Positions 18,789 through 26,660 of a stretch of 64,000 bases of DNA are shown in pieces. The position numbers and the translations under genes are program-made. Source of the stretch: Spirosoma aureum. Its GTDB lineage: Bacteria > Bacteroidota > Bacteroidia > Cytophagales > Spirosomataceae. Positions within the stretch are counted from its first letter, which is position 1. Each line of letters starts with the position of its first letter. The notes under the pieces are model-generated. The model searched no databases. It saw nothing but the letters and a program-made list of their open reading frames with translations, and had not been told where the DNA came from. The stretch spans positions 8,721,001-8,785,000 of the forward strand of contig NZ_CP050063.1 of the NCBI RefSeq assembly GCF_011604685.1. The letters are read 5' to 3'.

Positions 18789-19295
18789 TTGAAGAATTAT
18801 CACTATTTGACAAATGGCGTTTTAGAATCATATCTATTAGGCCTGGTGTCTGACGATGAGAAACAGGAGGTAGAACGTTTGTTGACTACTGATCCGGAAA
18901 TATTATCTCATTTGAATGAGTTGGAAACAGAAATGGAGCAGTATTTTTTGCGTAACGCTGTTCCTCCGCCACCAGCCGTCAGGAAGGCGATTTTGGAAAA
19001 AATAAATAAGAACGAGCTCAAAAAGCGCGATCCGGAAGAGTACACCCGTTTCAAACCAGAGCCATCAGACGAATCGGTAAAACCCAATTACATAGATGTC
19101 GAAGTAGATGATACCCACATTCGGGTGCATAAATACTGGCGCCCGGCTTTTATTGCCGTGTTTATTCTATCCAAGATTTTTTTGATCCTCGGACTTTACT
19201 ATTATTTCAAAACAAACAGTCTCGAACAGGAAATTATCCGGCTTAAAGCAGCCTCTCAGCAAACATCCCCGCTGCCATCTGGTGTAACACCTTAG
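18789..19295 (+). CDS. Anti-sigma factor-like single-pass membrane protein (TTG start)
   Basis: 168 residues. The N-terminus (LTNGVLESYLLGLVSDDEKQEVE) matches the anti-sigma domain of RskA/ECF anti-sigma factors. A Pro-rich and charged linker follows, then one membrane segment at about 120-140 and a short periplasmic coiled tail (140-168). No ATG is in frame before residue 48, so TTG at 18789 is the likely start. It should hold the preceding sigma-like protein at the membrane. The missing large sensor domain suggests the signal enters through another protein. Confidence 0.65.
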   Translation: MKNYHYLTNGVLESYLLGLVSDDEKQEVERLLTTDPEILSHLNELETEMEQYFLRNAVPPPPAVRKAILEKINKNELKKRDPEEYTRFKPEPSDESVKPNYIDVEVDDTHIRVHKYWRPAFIAVFILSKIFLILGLYYYFKTNSLEQEIIRLKAASQQTSPLPSGVTP

Positions 19296-19297
19296 GT

Positions 19298-19305
19298 TAC
19301 ATTTG
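19298..19305 (+). promoter_or_regulatory. -7 promoter element (TACATTTG) before the Asp-box gene
   Basis: Exact TAnnTTTG 58 nt ahead of the ATG, overlapping the end of the anti-sigma-like gene. No TTG at -33. Confidence 0.4.
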
Positions 19306-19362
19306 GGTTGACTGACTGTCATAAGGCAAACGAATTGCCCGTTAGCAGACAATCTCTTTCCC

Positions 19363-20388
19363 ATGAAGCAACGTATAGTTATTGTTTTAGCCTATTTCTC
19401 TTCTTTCGCTCCTGCCATTGGGCAATGGCAATTACAAACAGTTCAAACTACCGCCAGCTTTCGGTCGGTGAGCGTATCAGGGCCTAATGTTGCCTGGATT
19501 GGTGGCACTCAGGGCACCTTTGTTCGTACAGCGGATGGCGGTCAAACCTGGCAAACGGGGAGTGTTCCGGATGCCCAATCATGCGATTTTCGCGATGTAC
19601 AGGCCATTGATGAGCAAACCGCTTACTTAATGAGTGCTGGCCCCGCCGAAAAAGATCAGGCTCGCATCTATAAAACAACTGACAGCGGAAAAACATGGGC
19701 GCTCCTGTACAGAACACAACAACCCGGAGTTTTCTTCGACGGAATGGATTTCTGGGATAAACAGCATGGCATTATTTTCAGTGATCCAGTCGATAACAGA
19801 TGGTTCATTCTCACGACCGACGACGGCGGAAAAACGTGGCAACCTGTGCCTCCCGGCAACATACCCCTGATGCACCCCAATGAAGCTGCCTTTGCAGCCA
19901 GTGGCACCAGCCTTGTCATACAGGGCAAACGAAACGTATGGATTGCCTCGGGTGGGGCCATCAATTCACGCGTATTCCGCTCCAGCGACCGCGGCCGGAC
20001 CTGGAGTGTCAGCAATACGCCGTTACCGGCTGGCGATGCTACAGGTTTGTTCGGAATGCAGTTTTTTACCGAGAAAGTAGGAATGGTTGTTGGTGGTAAT
20101 TACAAGCAGGAGCAACAAACCGGCCCTAATGCAGCCATCACCCGCGACGGTGGCGATACCTGGCAACTTGTTGCCCAGACTGACCCACCTGGCCTTAAAG
20201 AAGCCATTGCGCTTATTCCTGGCGATCGTTTGCTTACTGTAGGGCCATCTGGCACGAGTTTATCGGCCGATCAGGGTCAAACCTGGCAAAAAATCGACAC
20301 GGACGGATTCCACTCCCTCGCCTGTGCAAAAGGCACTTGCTATGCTGTAGGGGCCAAAGGAAAAATAGCCGTACAACGATTTAAATAA
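19363..20388 (+). CDS. Exported Asp-box (BNR/Ycf48-like) beta-propeller protein
   Basis: 341 residues with a signal peptide (1-20, ending AIGQ). Six Asp-box repeats of form S/T-x-D-x-G-x-T-W are visible: TADGGQTW, TTDSGKTW, TTDDGGKTW, SSDRGRTW, TRDGGDTW and SADQGQTW. They imply a six- or seven-bladed propeller as in Ycf48 and sialidase-like proteins. No sialidase Arg triad is evident, so an enzymatic role is not supported; a binding or assembly role is more likely. It follows the sigma-like pair and ends inside a long palindrome shared with the convergent gene. Confidence 0.75.
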   Translation: MKQRIVIVLAYFSSFAPAIGQWQLQTVQTTASFRSVSVSGPNVAWIGGTQGTFVRTADGGQTWQTGSVPDAQSCDFRDVQAIDEQTAYLMSAGPAEKDQARIYKTTDSGKTWALLYRTQQPGVFFDGMDFWDKQHGIIFSDPVDNRWFILTTDDGGKTWQPVPPGNIPLMHPNEAAFAASGTSLVIQGKRNVWIASGGAINSRVFRSSDRGRTWSVSNTPLPAGDATGLFGMQFFTEKVGMVVGGNYKQEQQTGPNAAITRDGGDTWQLVAQTDPPGLKEAIALIPGDRLLTVGPSGTSLSADQGQTWQKIDTDGFHSLACAKGTCYAVGAKGKIAVQRFK

Positions 20389-20452
20389 GTGAGTTCAGTA
20401 AGGGGAAGCTTAGGTGATTTCCACCATCATCCCCTTACTGAACTCACTTATT
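20384..20452. terminator. Bidirectional terminator, 23-bp perfect arms spanning both stop codons
   Basis: Arms 20384-20406 and 20430-20452 are perfectly complementary over 23 bp. The 23-nt loop contains a small GGTG/CACC stem. The left arm holds the TAA of the Asp-box gene and the right arm touches the TGA of the convergent oxidase gene. U/A-rich ends serve either direction. Confidence 0.85.
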
Positions 20453-22683
20453 CACAAAAGCTTATCCAACGTAATCGGCAACTCCCGAATTCGTTTACCA
20501 GTAGCGTGAAAAACGGCATTGGCAATGGCGGCAGGCATGCCAACGATACCGATTTCGCCAAGTCCTTTCGCTCCAAGAGGATTCACGATAGTATCATGTT
20601 CTTCAACAAAGATGACGTCAAGATCATGAATATCGGCGTTAACGGCTACATGGTATTCGGCTAAATTATGATTCATGAATCGACCAAAAGTGTGATCCAT
20701 CACACTTTCTTCTTCAAGTGCTTTACTGATCCCCCAAACCATGCCACCAATAATTTGAGAACGGGCAGTTTTGGGGTTCATGATACGGCCACCCGCAATG
20801 GCGCTCACGGCCCGCGTTACCTGAATCGTTCCCAGTTCTTCATCGACCTGAACTTCAACAAACACTGCCGAATGCGTATTTCGGGCGTATTTTCGTTGTT
20901 CCAGCATATTCGGTAACGAAGTCGACGTTTCCCGAACAGCCCGACCTCCATTTGAATCGACTACGGCCAGCAATGAAACCGATGTAGTCGGATCGTTTTT
21001 CAGACGAATGGATTTGTTCATAAACTCGACTTCATCAAGGCTTTTTTTCGCAAACGGAGAATTCGGCATTTTCTTCGCCAGTTTGAACAGTTTTTTGCCC
21101 AGATCTTCGCAGGCGACTTTGACGGCCGAACCGACCGTTGCCACCGTCCAGGAACCACCCTGAATGGGCGCTAAGGGCAGATCAGAGTCACCCAGCTTAA
21201 ACAGCACATCCTCAACCGGAATCCCGAGTGTATCGGCAGCAATCTGCGTCATAACAGTGTATGTACCGGTCCCGATATCAGCCGTAGCACTGCTCACGCG
21301 CAATTTTCCGTTGACCATCAGAACGGCTTCTGCCCGCGCGGGTCCCTGCGTGGCATCCCATATACCGACTGCCATTCCCCACCCGATGAGTGTATGATTA
21401 GTTCGCATTGATCGGGGTTCAGGGTTGCGTTTAGACCAGCCAAATCGCTCGGCCCCCTGCCGAAAACATTCTCTAAGCTCTTTGCTCGAATAGGGCAAGT
21501 CTTCGTTCATGTCCCGGTCTGTATAATTTTTCAGACGCAATTCGAGCGGGTCCATCCCGATTTTATAAGCCAGTTCATCAACTGCACACTCAAGAGCCGA
21601 CACGCCCGTTACTCCGCCCGGCGCCCGCATATCGAGTGGCGTGTATACATCCAGCGGGACTAGTTCATAGCTAAGTTTGACGTTTTCGGCGGAATAGAGC
21701 ATGCCCGCCCAGTTGACCACTATTTCAGTATAATCTTCAAATTGTGAGGTTTCGGCAACGGCATCATGACGGATCGCATTCATCGTTCCATCTAGAGAGC
21801 CACCCAAACCCACTGTTTGTATCGTAGCGGGTCGGTGACCAAATGTGAACATCTGCTGGCGGGTCAGGGTCACCCGTACCGATCGCTTCAGTTCACGAGC
21901 GGCCAGCACTGCCAAAAACAACTGGTATTGAGGGCGTAGCCCGGATCCGAAACCTCCCCCAACGTAAGGCGATAGTACGCGTACATCACTAAACGGCATA
22001 TCAAATACCTGTGACACATATAACTGGCTGTTGGGAGCACCCTGTGTTTTGTCGTATATCGTTAGCTTCCCTTTTCGCTCATAAACCACCGTCGTAGCAA
22101 ACATCTCCATGGGGTTGTGATGCTCAATGGCATGAACATACTCCTCCATGACCTGCCCGGCCGATTCAGCGAAAGCCTCCTCAAAATGGCCGCGAGGTTT
22201 AGGCGGTGGTGGCTTCAATAAGCTCGCTACACCCAGCTTGGGCTTACGAGCTTCGTCCCGATTTGCTTCCAGATCCGTTTCGTGCGGTTCAATGGTATAA
22301 TCGACCTTAACCAGCGAAGCTGCATACCGGGCCAGTTCAAAGTTTTCGGCCACAACCAGTGCAACAGGCTGACCACTATACTTTATTTTCTCATCCTGCA
22401 ACGGCCTGAACGGCGAACCTGGGGGTGCATCCTGGTCTTTATAGTTTAGATCGAACCACGCCAGTTTTGGCCGGTTCTCATGCGTAAAGACCTGTAAGAC
22501 CCCATCAAGGCTAAGAGCATCACGAGTATCGATACGGTTTATTTTGCCTTTGGCAATAGCGCTTGACACTACGTATCCATAGGCTAAACCCGGCACATTG
22601 AACTCACCGGCATATTTAGCTTTGCCAGTCACTTTATCGAGCCCATCAACACGGCTCAGCGGCTTTCCGATGTATCGAGTCAT
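20452..22683 (-). CDS. paoC: Molybdenum hydroxylase large subunit (PaoC/YagR-like aldehyde oxidase)
   Basis: 743-residue molybdopterin-binding subunit of the xanthine oxidase family. The N-terminal domain (about 10-130, GKAKYAGE, GQPVALVVAE) precedes the Moco-binding domain (YVGGGFGSG, MRAPGGVTGVSALE, GGSWTVATVGSA). The catalytic Glu is E710 in GLGEIG. The partner genes encode separate FAD and 2Fe-2S subunits, giving the PaoABC arrangement; E. coli PaoABC oxidises aromatic aldehydes to acids. Its start overlaps the end of paoB by 4 nt. No PaoD/XdhC-type Moco chaperone gene is adjacent. Confidence 0.9.
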   Translation of the reverse strand: MTRYIGKPLSRVDGLDKVTGKAKYAGEFNVPGLAYGYVVSSAIAKGKINRIDTRDALSLDGVLQVFTHENRPKLAWFDLNYKDQDAPPGSPFRPLQDEKIKYSGQPVALVVAENFELARYAASLVKVDYTIEPHETDLEANRDEARKPKLGVASLLKPPPPKPRGHFEEAFAESAGQVMEEYVHAIEHHNPMEMFATTVVYERKGKLTIYDKTQGAPNSQLYVSQVFDMPFSDVRVLSPYVGGGFGSGLRPQYQLFLAVLAARELKRSVRVTLTRQQMFTFGHRPATIQTVGLGGSLDGTMNAIRHDAVAETSQFEDYTEIVVNWAGMLYSAENVKLSYELVPLDVYTPLDMRAPGGVTGVSALECAVDELAYKIGMDPLELRLKNYTDRDMNEDLPYSSKELRECFRQGAERFGWSKRNPEPRSMRTNHTLIGWGMAVGIWDATQGPARAEAVLMVNGKLRVSSATADIGTGTYTVMTQIAADTLGIPVEDVLFKLGDSDLPLAPIQGGSWTVATVGSAVKVACEDLGKKLFKLAKKMPNSPFAKKSLDEVEFMNKSIRLKNDPTTSVSLLAVVDSNGGRAVRETSTSLPNMLEQRKYARNTHSAVFVEVQVDEELGTIQVTRAVSAIAGGRIMNPKTARSQIIGGMVWGISKALEEESVMDHTFGRFMNHNLAEYHVAVNADIHDLDVIFVEEHDTIVNPLGAKGLGEIGIVGMPAAIANAVFHATGKRIRELPITLDKLL

Positions 22684-23675
22684 ACGGTTGGTTCGAGTTT
22701 AGCAGCCTGCCCTAACGCCCGCACGATAGCACGCTTAGCCAGTTCTATTTTGAATGTATTATGTCCATATCCCCGCGCCCCCTCAACCAGCGCTTCAGCT
22801 ATGGGCTGAAAACTGGTTTTAGTGGCTGGCTTACCAATCAGCATAGCTTCTACTTCCTGCTTTCGCCAGGGCTTATGTGCCACACCACCTAATGCAATTC
22901 GGGCATCGGTAATCTGGCCATCTTCTATTTCGAGAGCCGCAGCTACCGATACCAGGGCAAACGCATACGAAGCGCGGTCGCGAAGTTTGAGATAGGTATG
23001 GTACTCAGAAAACCCTTTTGCGGGTAAATCAATAGCGACCACTAATTCGCCGGGTTGTATGGTATTGTCGTATTGTGGCTCATGACCTGGTAGCCGGTGA
23101 AAATCAGCGATTGGAATGGTTCGCTCACCCGATGGGCCCGATACGCGGACAACGGCATCAAGCGCACGTAAAGCAACGCACATGTCCGATGGGTGAGTCG
23201 CGATACAACTCTCGCTCGTACCCAGAATAGCATGAATGCGGTTATAGCCGTTCAGGGCACCACATCCAGAACCGGGCTGGCGTTTGTTGCAGGGCATCGC
23301 CGTATCGTAAAAATAATAGCAGCGTGTGCGTTGAAAGAGATTGCCGCCGTTTGTTGCCATATTTCGCAGCTGAGGAGATGCTCCCGCCAGAATAGCCTGC
23401 GACAGGAGTGGATAACGCGTTTCTACCTGCTCATTATAGGCCGTATCAGCGTTTGTCACTAAAGCGCCAAGCCGTAGCCCCCCGTCTTCAGTATCCTCAA
23501 TTGTGCTGAGCGGGAGCCGATTAATGTCGATGAGTCGATTAGGTCGTTCGACATTCTCCTTCATCAAATCGAGGAGATTCGTACCACCAGCTATAAATTT
23601 AGCCCCATTGTGAGTTGCCAAATCGTCTACAGCAATCTCAATATCATCGGGACGGGCGTAAGAAAAGCTATTCAT
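22680..23675 (-). CDS. paoB: Molybdenum hydroxylase FAD subunit with extra 4Fe-4S ligands (PaoB/YagS-like)
   Basis: 331 residues of the FAD-binding CO-dehydrogenase medium-subunit family (FIAGGTNLLDLM at about 28-39, NMATNGGNLFQRTRC at about 105-119). Four cysteines at C119, C129, C138 and C157 (RCYYFYDTAMPC, GSGC, SESC) match the insertion that carries a 4Fe-4S cluster in E. coli PaoB and is absent from ordinary xanthine dehydrogenase. It passes electrons between the Fe-S subunit and FAD. Four nt separate it from paoA. Confidence 0.9.
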   Translation of the reverse strand: MNSFSYARPDDIEIAVDDLATHNGAKFIAGGTNLLDLMKENVERPNRLIDINRLPLSTIEDTEDGGLRLGALVTNADTAYNEQVETRYPLLSQAILAGASPQLRNMATNGGNLFQRTRCYYFYDTAMPCNKRQPGSGCGALNGYNRIHAILGTSESCIATHPSDMCVALRALDAVVRVSGPSGERTIPIADFHRLPGHEPQYDNTIQPGELVVAIDLPAKGFSEYHTYLKLRDRASYAFALVSVAAALEIEDGQITDARIALGGVAHKPWRKQEVEAMLIGKPATKTSFQPIAEALVEGARGYGHNTFKIELAKRAIVRALGQAAKLEPTV

Positions 23676-23679
23676 AACA

Positions 23680-24222
23680 TCAGGCCTTTACATCGATTTG
23701 CATTACTTCACTAATCGCATCTACAATGTGGGGATATGCACCGCAGCGGCATATATTACCACTCATCAACTCCCGAATGTCGTCGGCAGTGCGCACTCGC
23801 CCTTCGTTGATCAATCCTATGGCCGAACAGATCTGGCCCGGCGTGCAATAGCCGCATTGATAGGCATCATGCTCAATGAAAGCGGCCTGAAGCGGATGTA
23901 ATTGAATCGAAGAGCCGTCGCCGTCGCTGGCAATTCCTTCGATAGTCGTTATTTCGGACCCTTCTTTCATGATCGCCAGCGTCAGGCACGAATTAATCCG
24001 CTTTCCATCAACCAGCACAGTGCAGGCACCACACTGTCCATGATCGCAGCCTTTTTTGGTGCCGGTCAGGTTCATGTATTCTCGTAGCGCGTCGAGTAAG
24101 GTTGTCCAGGGAGCTAATTCGAGTTGTTTTTCCTCGCCGTTTACGGTTAACGTAACCAATCGTTTGACTGGCAACGAAACCTCATTCGGAAGTACCTCAG
24201 GAGGTAAGAGTGTCGTCTGCAT
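23680..24222 (-). CDS. paoA: Molybdenum hydroxylase 2Fe-2S subunit (PaoA/YagT-like), no Tat signal
   Basis: 180 residues with two [2Fe-2S] domains: a plant-ferredoxin-like part (C59, C64, C67, C79 in CDHGQCGAC and SCL) and the helical part (C123, C126, C158, C160 in CGYCTPGQ and CRCG). E. coli PaoA has a twin-arginine signal; here the N-terminus (MQTTLLPPEVLPNE) has none. No in-frame ATG lies between it and an upstream stop codon, so the complex is probably cytoplasmic. First gene of the operon. Confidence 0.92.
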   Translation of the reverse strand: MQTTLLPPEVLPNEVSLPVKRLVTLTVNGEEKQLELAPWTTLLDALREYMNLTGTKKGCDHGQCGACTVLVDGKRINSCLTLAIMKEGSEITTIEGIASDGDGSSIQLHPLQAAFIEHDAYQCGYCTPGQICSAIGLINEGRVRTADDIRELMSGNICRCGAYPHIVDAISEVMQIDVKA

Positions 24223-24455
24223 ACTGTCTATTAAGCAATAGTTAATCAGATGAATGGTAGAACGGACCCTTCAGGCGGATGTTCAAAAAACCAGAAGATC
24301 AGCAACTGTTCAGGCGATCGAGTTATTGACCGGCCCGGCCAATCGCATAAAATACGTGCTTATTGATCATCGACTTTTGAGACTTTTTCAGCAATTAGCC
24401 TCTGATAGTCTTCCCGATGATCTTACTCCAGTCATTTTTTCAGTGGTGCAATAGC
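24223..24455 (+). CDS. Possible 66-aa small protein (24254-24454) in the spacer
   Basis: The spacer ahead of the ABC-F promoter carries a plus-strand frame from ATG 24254 to TAG 24454. Its translation has a protein-like middle (GPANRIKYVLIDHRLLRLF) but matches no family I know. No TAnnTTTG element precedes it and it begins 32 nt from the divergent paoA start. It may be a real small gene, a remnant or chance. Confidence 0.25.
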
Positions 24456-24487
24456 TTGCGTTTTATGCGTTGCCAGCATTATCTTTG
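24456..24487 (+). promoter_or_regulatory. Promoter of the ABC-F gene and its leader
   Basis: TTG at 24456-24458, a 21-nt spacer and TATCTTTG at 24480-24487 make a full Bacteroidota housekeeping promoter. The start site would be near 24494, giving a leader of about 280 nt before the ATG at 24776 with a folded element beginning about 20 nt downstream. Confidence 0.6.
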
Positions 24488-24503
24488 TATCGTTAAAAAC
24501 GAA

Positions 24504-24645
24504 TCACTCTTTCCATGTAGGATTTAAGTAAGATCGATGGTTGTCTACCATCATCTGTTCCAGCTCAGCGGAACGTTTTGGCAAAAAGTTGTCAATAGGC
24601 CAATTACGCAGTCCCTCTGTGTAGTGGCTATTACTTAAATCTCAT
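24504..24645 (-). pseudogene. Possible 45-codon minus-strand gene with out-of-frame start
   Basis: A minus-strand frame (codons 24641 down to stop TGA 24504-24506) encodes a protein-like stretch including NWPIDNFLPKRSAELEQMM and SYLNPTWKE. An ATG at 24645-24643 has an AAGGAG sequence six bases upstream, but it is in another frame and stops after four codons. One inserted base near the start would give a 46-47 residue protein. It may be a frameshifted small gene; it could also be a chance frame antisense to the folded ABC-F leader. Confidence 0.25.
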
Positions 24646-24646
24646 G
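24514..24646 (+). ncRNA. Structured 5' leader element of the ABC-F gene
   Basis: Nested helices: an outer 11-bp stem (24521-24531 with 24631-24641) flanked by CATG on both sides. A 10-bp hairpin follows with one bulged C (24531-24534 and 24536-24541 with 24547-24556). Next come GTTCC/GGAAC (24557-24561 with 24570-24574) and a last arm AATAG(G)CCA/TGGCTATT (24594-24602 with 24625-24632) capped by ACGCAG/CTGTGT. The outer stem shares one or two bases with each neighbouring helix. The whole resembles a multi-branched leader RNA, placed just after a promoter. Alternatives: a miniature inverted-repeat element, or chance structure in a decayed gene. Confidence 0.5.
24537..24638 (+). CDS. Candidate 33-aa leader peptide within the structured leader
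   Basis: ATG 24537 to TAA 24638 gives 33 codons (begins MVVYHHLFQLSGTFW, ends CVVAIT). The frame fills the folded element almost exactly, and its stop lies in the 3' strand of the outer stem, so translation would open the structure. ARE-type ABC-F genes in other phyla are often controlled by such arrested leader peptides. No good ribosome-binding site precedes it and no relative is known to me. Confidence 0.3.
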   Translation: MVVYHHLFQLSGTFWQKVVNRPITQSLCVVAIT

Positions 24647-24775
24647 TAATTCTCCTTCCATAACGGGCAATTTCGAATTGCTCAGTCAGCAAGATAGCAA
24701 ACGCCATCACGGGCTTGTTTGGCTATCCGTATTCTATTTTTCCCATTCGTTTATCCCATTCAATTTAGTACAATC

Positions 24776-26368
24776 ATGAGTATTGTAGCTAAGTCACTTT
24801 CCTATATACATCCCGATGGAGGGGTGCTGTTTCAACGCATAAACGTATCCATTCTTACTGGCGAAAAAGCGGCTTTGGTAGGAAATAATGGCGCAGGCAA
24901 ATCAACTTTTCTGCAATTAATTGCAGGTCGTATTCTACCAGCCGAAGGCGAAATTATTTGTTCGGGAAAACCCTATTACGTACCCCAACATGTAGGTCAA
25001 TTCGATGATTATTCCGTAGCAAAAGCATTAGGAATACAGGAGAAGCGGAACGCCTTACGGGCCATTCTCGACGGGGATGTATCTTCCCAAAACTTTACAG
25101 TTTTGAATGATGACTGGGAGATTGAAGAACGTGTGACTACCGCACTGGCCTATTGGCATTTACAGCATCTGGACCTTTTTCAAACCATGAATTCATTGAG
25201 CGGAGGAGAGAAAACAAAGGTTTTTCTGGCGGGAATAGGCATTCATTCTCCTTCCATCATCCTTCTTGATGAACCCTCCAATCATTTGGATTCAGAAAGC
25301 CGTGATTTACTCTATGAGTTCATTATCAAGAGTAGAGAAACCATTCTGGTGGTTAGCCATGACCGTACATTGTTAAATCTGCTGGACAAGACGCTGGAAT
25401 TGAGTAAAAGTGGCATTGAGGTCTATGGCGGAAATTATGCGTTCTATAAAGACCAGAAAGATGGTAAATTAAATGCGCTGCACAATCAACTGGACGAGCA
25501 GGCGAAGACTCTGAAACAAGCCCAGCAGAAAGCCAGGGATGTTGCGGAACAACGTCAGAAGAAGGAAGTCCGGGGAAAGGCGCAAGGCCAAAAACAATCG
25601 TTGCCCCGCATTGTTGCCGGTGGACTTCAACGCAAAGCAGAGCAAAGTACCGCCAAATTGAAAGATGTTCAAACCGAGAAAATAAATGGCATTGCGGATA
25701 ACGTTAAACAAATCAGGTCCCAAATTCAGGAAAATCAGGCTTTAAAGCTCGATCTTCGAAAATCCGATCTACACAAAGGAAAGCTGTTGATCGATGCCAG
25801 GGCCATAAATTTCTCCTATAGCGACCAATACCTCTGGCAGTCTCCTTTGACCTTTCAGGTTCGTTCTGGCGACCGAATAAGGATAGCGGGCAATAATGGT
25901 TCCGGCAAGACAACGCTCCTGAAACTAATGACGGGTAATTTACAGCCGTCGGTCGGAGTACTTTTTAGGGCTGATTTCCACCATGCCTACATAGATCAGG
26001 ACTATTCGATCATCGACAACCAGCTTTCGGTTATTGAGCAGGCCCAAAAATTCAATACCCGACCGCTGCTGGAGCATGACCTGAAAATGATGTTGCACCA
26101 GCATCAATTTCCCAGGGAGAGCTGGGACAGGAAATGCGCTGGACTCAGTGGAGGTGAAAAGATGAAACTGGTGCTTTGCTGCCTGGAAATCGGCAATAAT
26201 ACGCCCGACCTACTCATTCTGGATGAACCTACCAATAATCTGGATGTGCTTAGTCAGGAAATACTGACAACGGCGGTAAAGAGTTTTAACGGTTCTGTAC
26301 TGGTCATTTCACATGACCAGTATTTTATTGATGAGATTCTGGTAGAATCAACGATCAGCCTGAATTAA
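24776..26368 (+). CDS. ABC-F family ATPase (translation factor / ribosome protection type)
   Basis: 530 residues from ATG 24776 (an ATG-less extension back to 24719 adds 19 residues of hydrophobic spacer translation). Two ABC domains without membrane segments: Walker A GNNGAGKST (36-44), signature LSGGEKTK and Walker B IILLDEPSNHLD, then a charged helical linker of about 80-100 residues, then GNNGSGKTT, LSGGEKMK and LLILDEPTNNLD. ABC-F proteins bind the ribosomal E site; some rescue stalled ribosomes and some expel antibiotics. The long linker and structured leader are compatible with a resistance-type member, but specificity cannot be read. Base composition is AT-richer than most neighbours. 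Confidence 0.88.
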   Translation: MSIVAKSLSYIHPDGGVLFQRINVSILTGEKAALVGNNGAGKSTFLQLIAGRILPAEGEIICSGKPYYVPQHVGQFDDYSVAKALGIQEKRNALRAILDGDVSSQNFTVLNDDWEIEERVTTALAYWHLQHLDLFQTMNSLSGGEKTKVFLAGIGIHSPSIILLDEPSNHLDSESRDLLYEFIIKSRETILVVSHDRTLLNLLDKTLELSKSGIEVYGGNYAFYKDQKDGKLNALHNQLDEQAKTLKQAQQKARDVAEQRQKKEVRGKAQGQKQSLPRIVAGGLQRKAEQSTAKLKDVQTEKINGIADNVKQIRSQIQENQALKLDLRKSDLHKGKLLIDARAINFSYSDQYLWQSPLTFQVRSGDRIRIAGNNGSGKTTLLKLMTGNLQPSVGVLFRADFHHAYIDQDYSIIDNQLSVIEQAQKFNTRPLLEHDLKMMLHQHQFPRESWDRKCAGLSGGEKMKLVLCCLEIGNNTPDLLILDEPTNNLDVLSQEILTTAVKSFNGSVLVISHDQYFIDEILVESTISLN

Positions 26369-26660
26369 TGCCGGTCATTCGTTAAATCTACCGATGAACC
26401 TTTAGTCTAGGCAAAGGGGAATAGTTCAGTGGATATTCCGCAACTGCTTACCTAATAAATTGATTTATTTTAAGATAAGTAGTTGGTTCACAAAGGTTTT
26501 CTTCTCTAAATCTCTCCAGTGAAGCTAGTGAGAGATTTAGAGAAGAAACCAGTAAAGGCATTTGCCTATTCATATCTCGCCACTTTACTCATTTGCCCTA
26601 AAATAGCAACCTGTATTTGTTCGTTATTCTGCCGTGTTGAACGATTAACGCTGCTCGGTT
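26369..26660 (+). other. Spacer with a large hairpin and a weak promoter
   Basis: About 290 nt without a gene. Besides the 26495-26550 hairpin it holds a 6-bp GGAATA/TATTCC stem (26418-26423 with 26434-26439). A near-match promoter (TTG 26593-26595, 16 nt, TGTATTTG 26612-26619, one mismatch) lies before the metalloprotease gene. Confidence 0.4.
26495..26550 (+). terminator. 20-bp hairpin downstream of the ABC-F gene
   Basis: GG plus TTTCTTCTCTAAATCTCT pairs with 26531-26550 across a 15-nt loop (26516-26530), with one bulged T at 26497. There is no U-tract after it and it lies 127 nt past the stop codon, so it could be a terminator, an RNA-stability hairpin or a mobile-element relic. Confidence 0.5.

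Noticed and set aside
24776..26368. Naming the ABC-F gene as a specific antibiotic-resistance gene
   Set aside because: The tip of the interdomain linker that fixes drug specificity cannot be assigned by eye, and housekeeping ABC-F proteins look alike.
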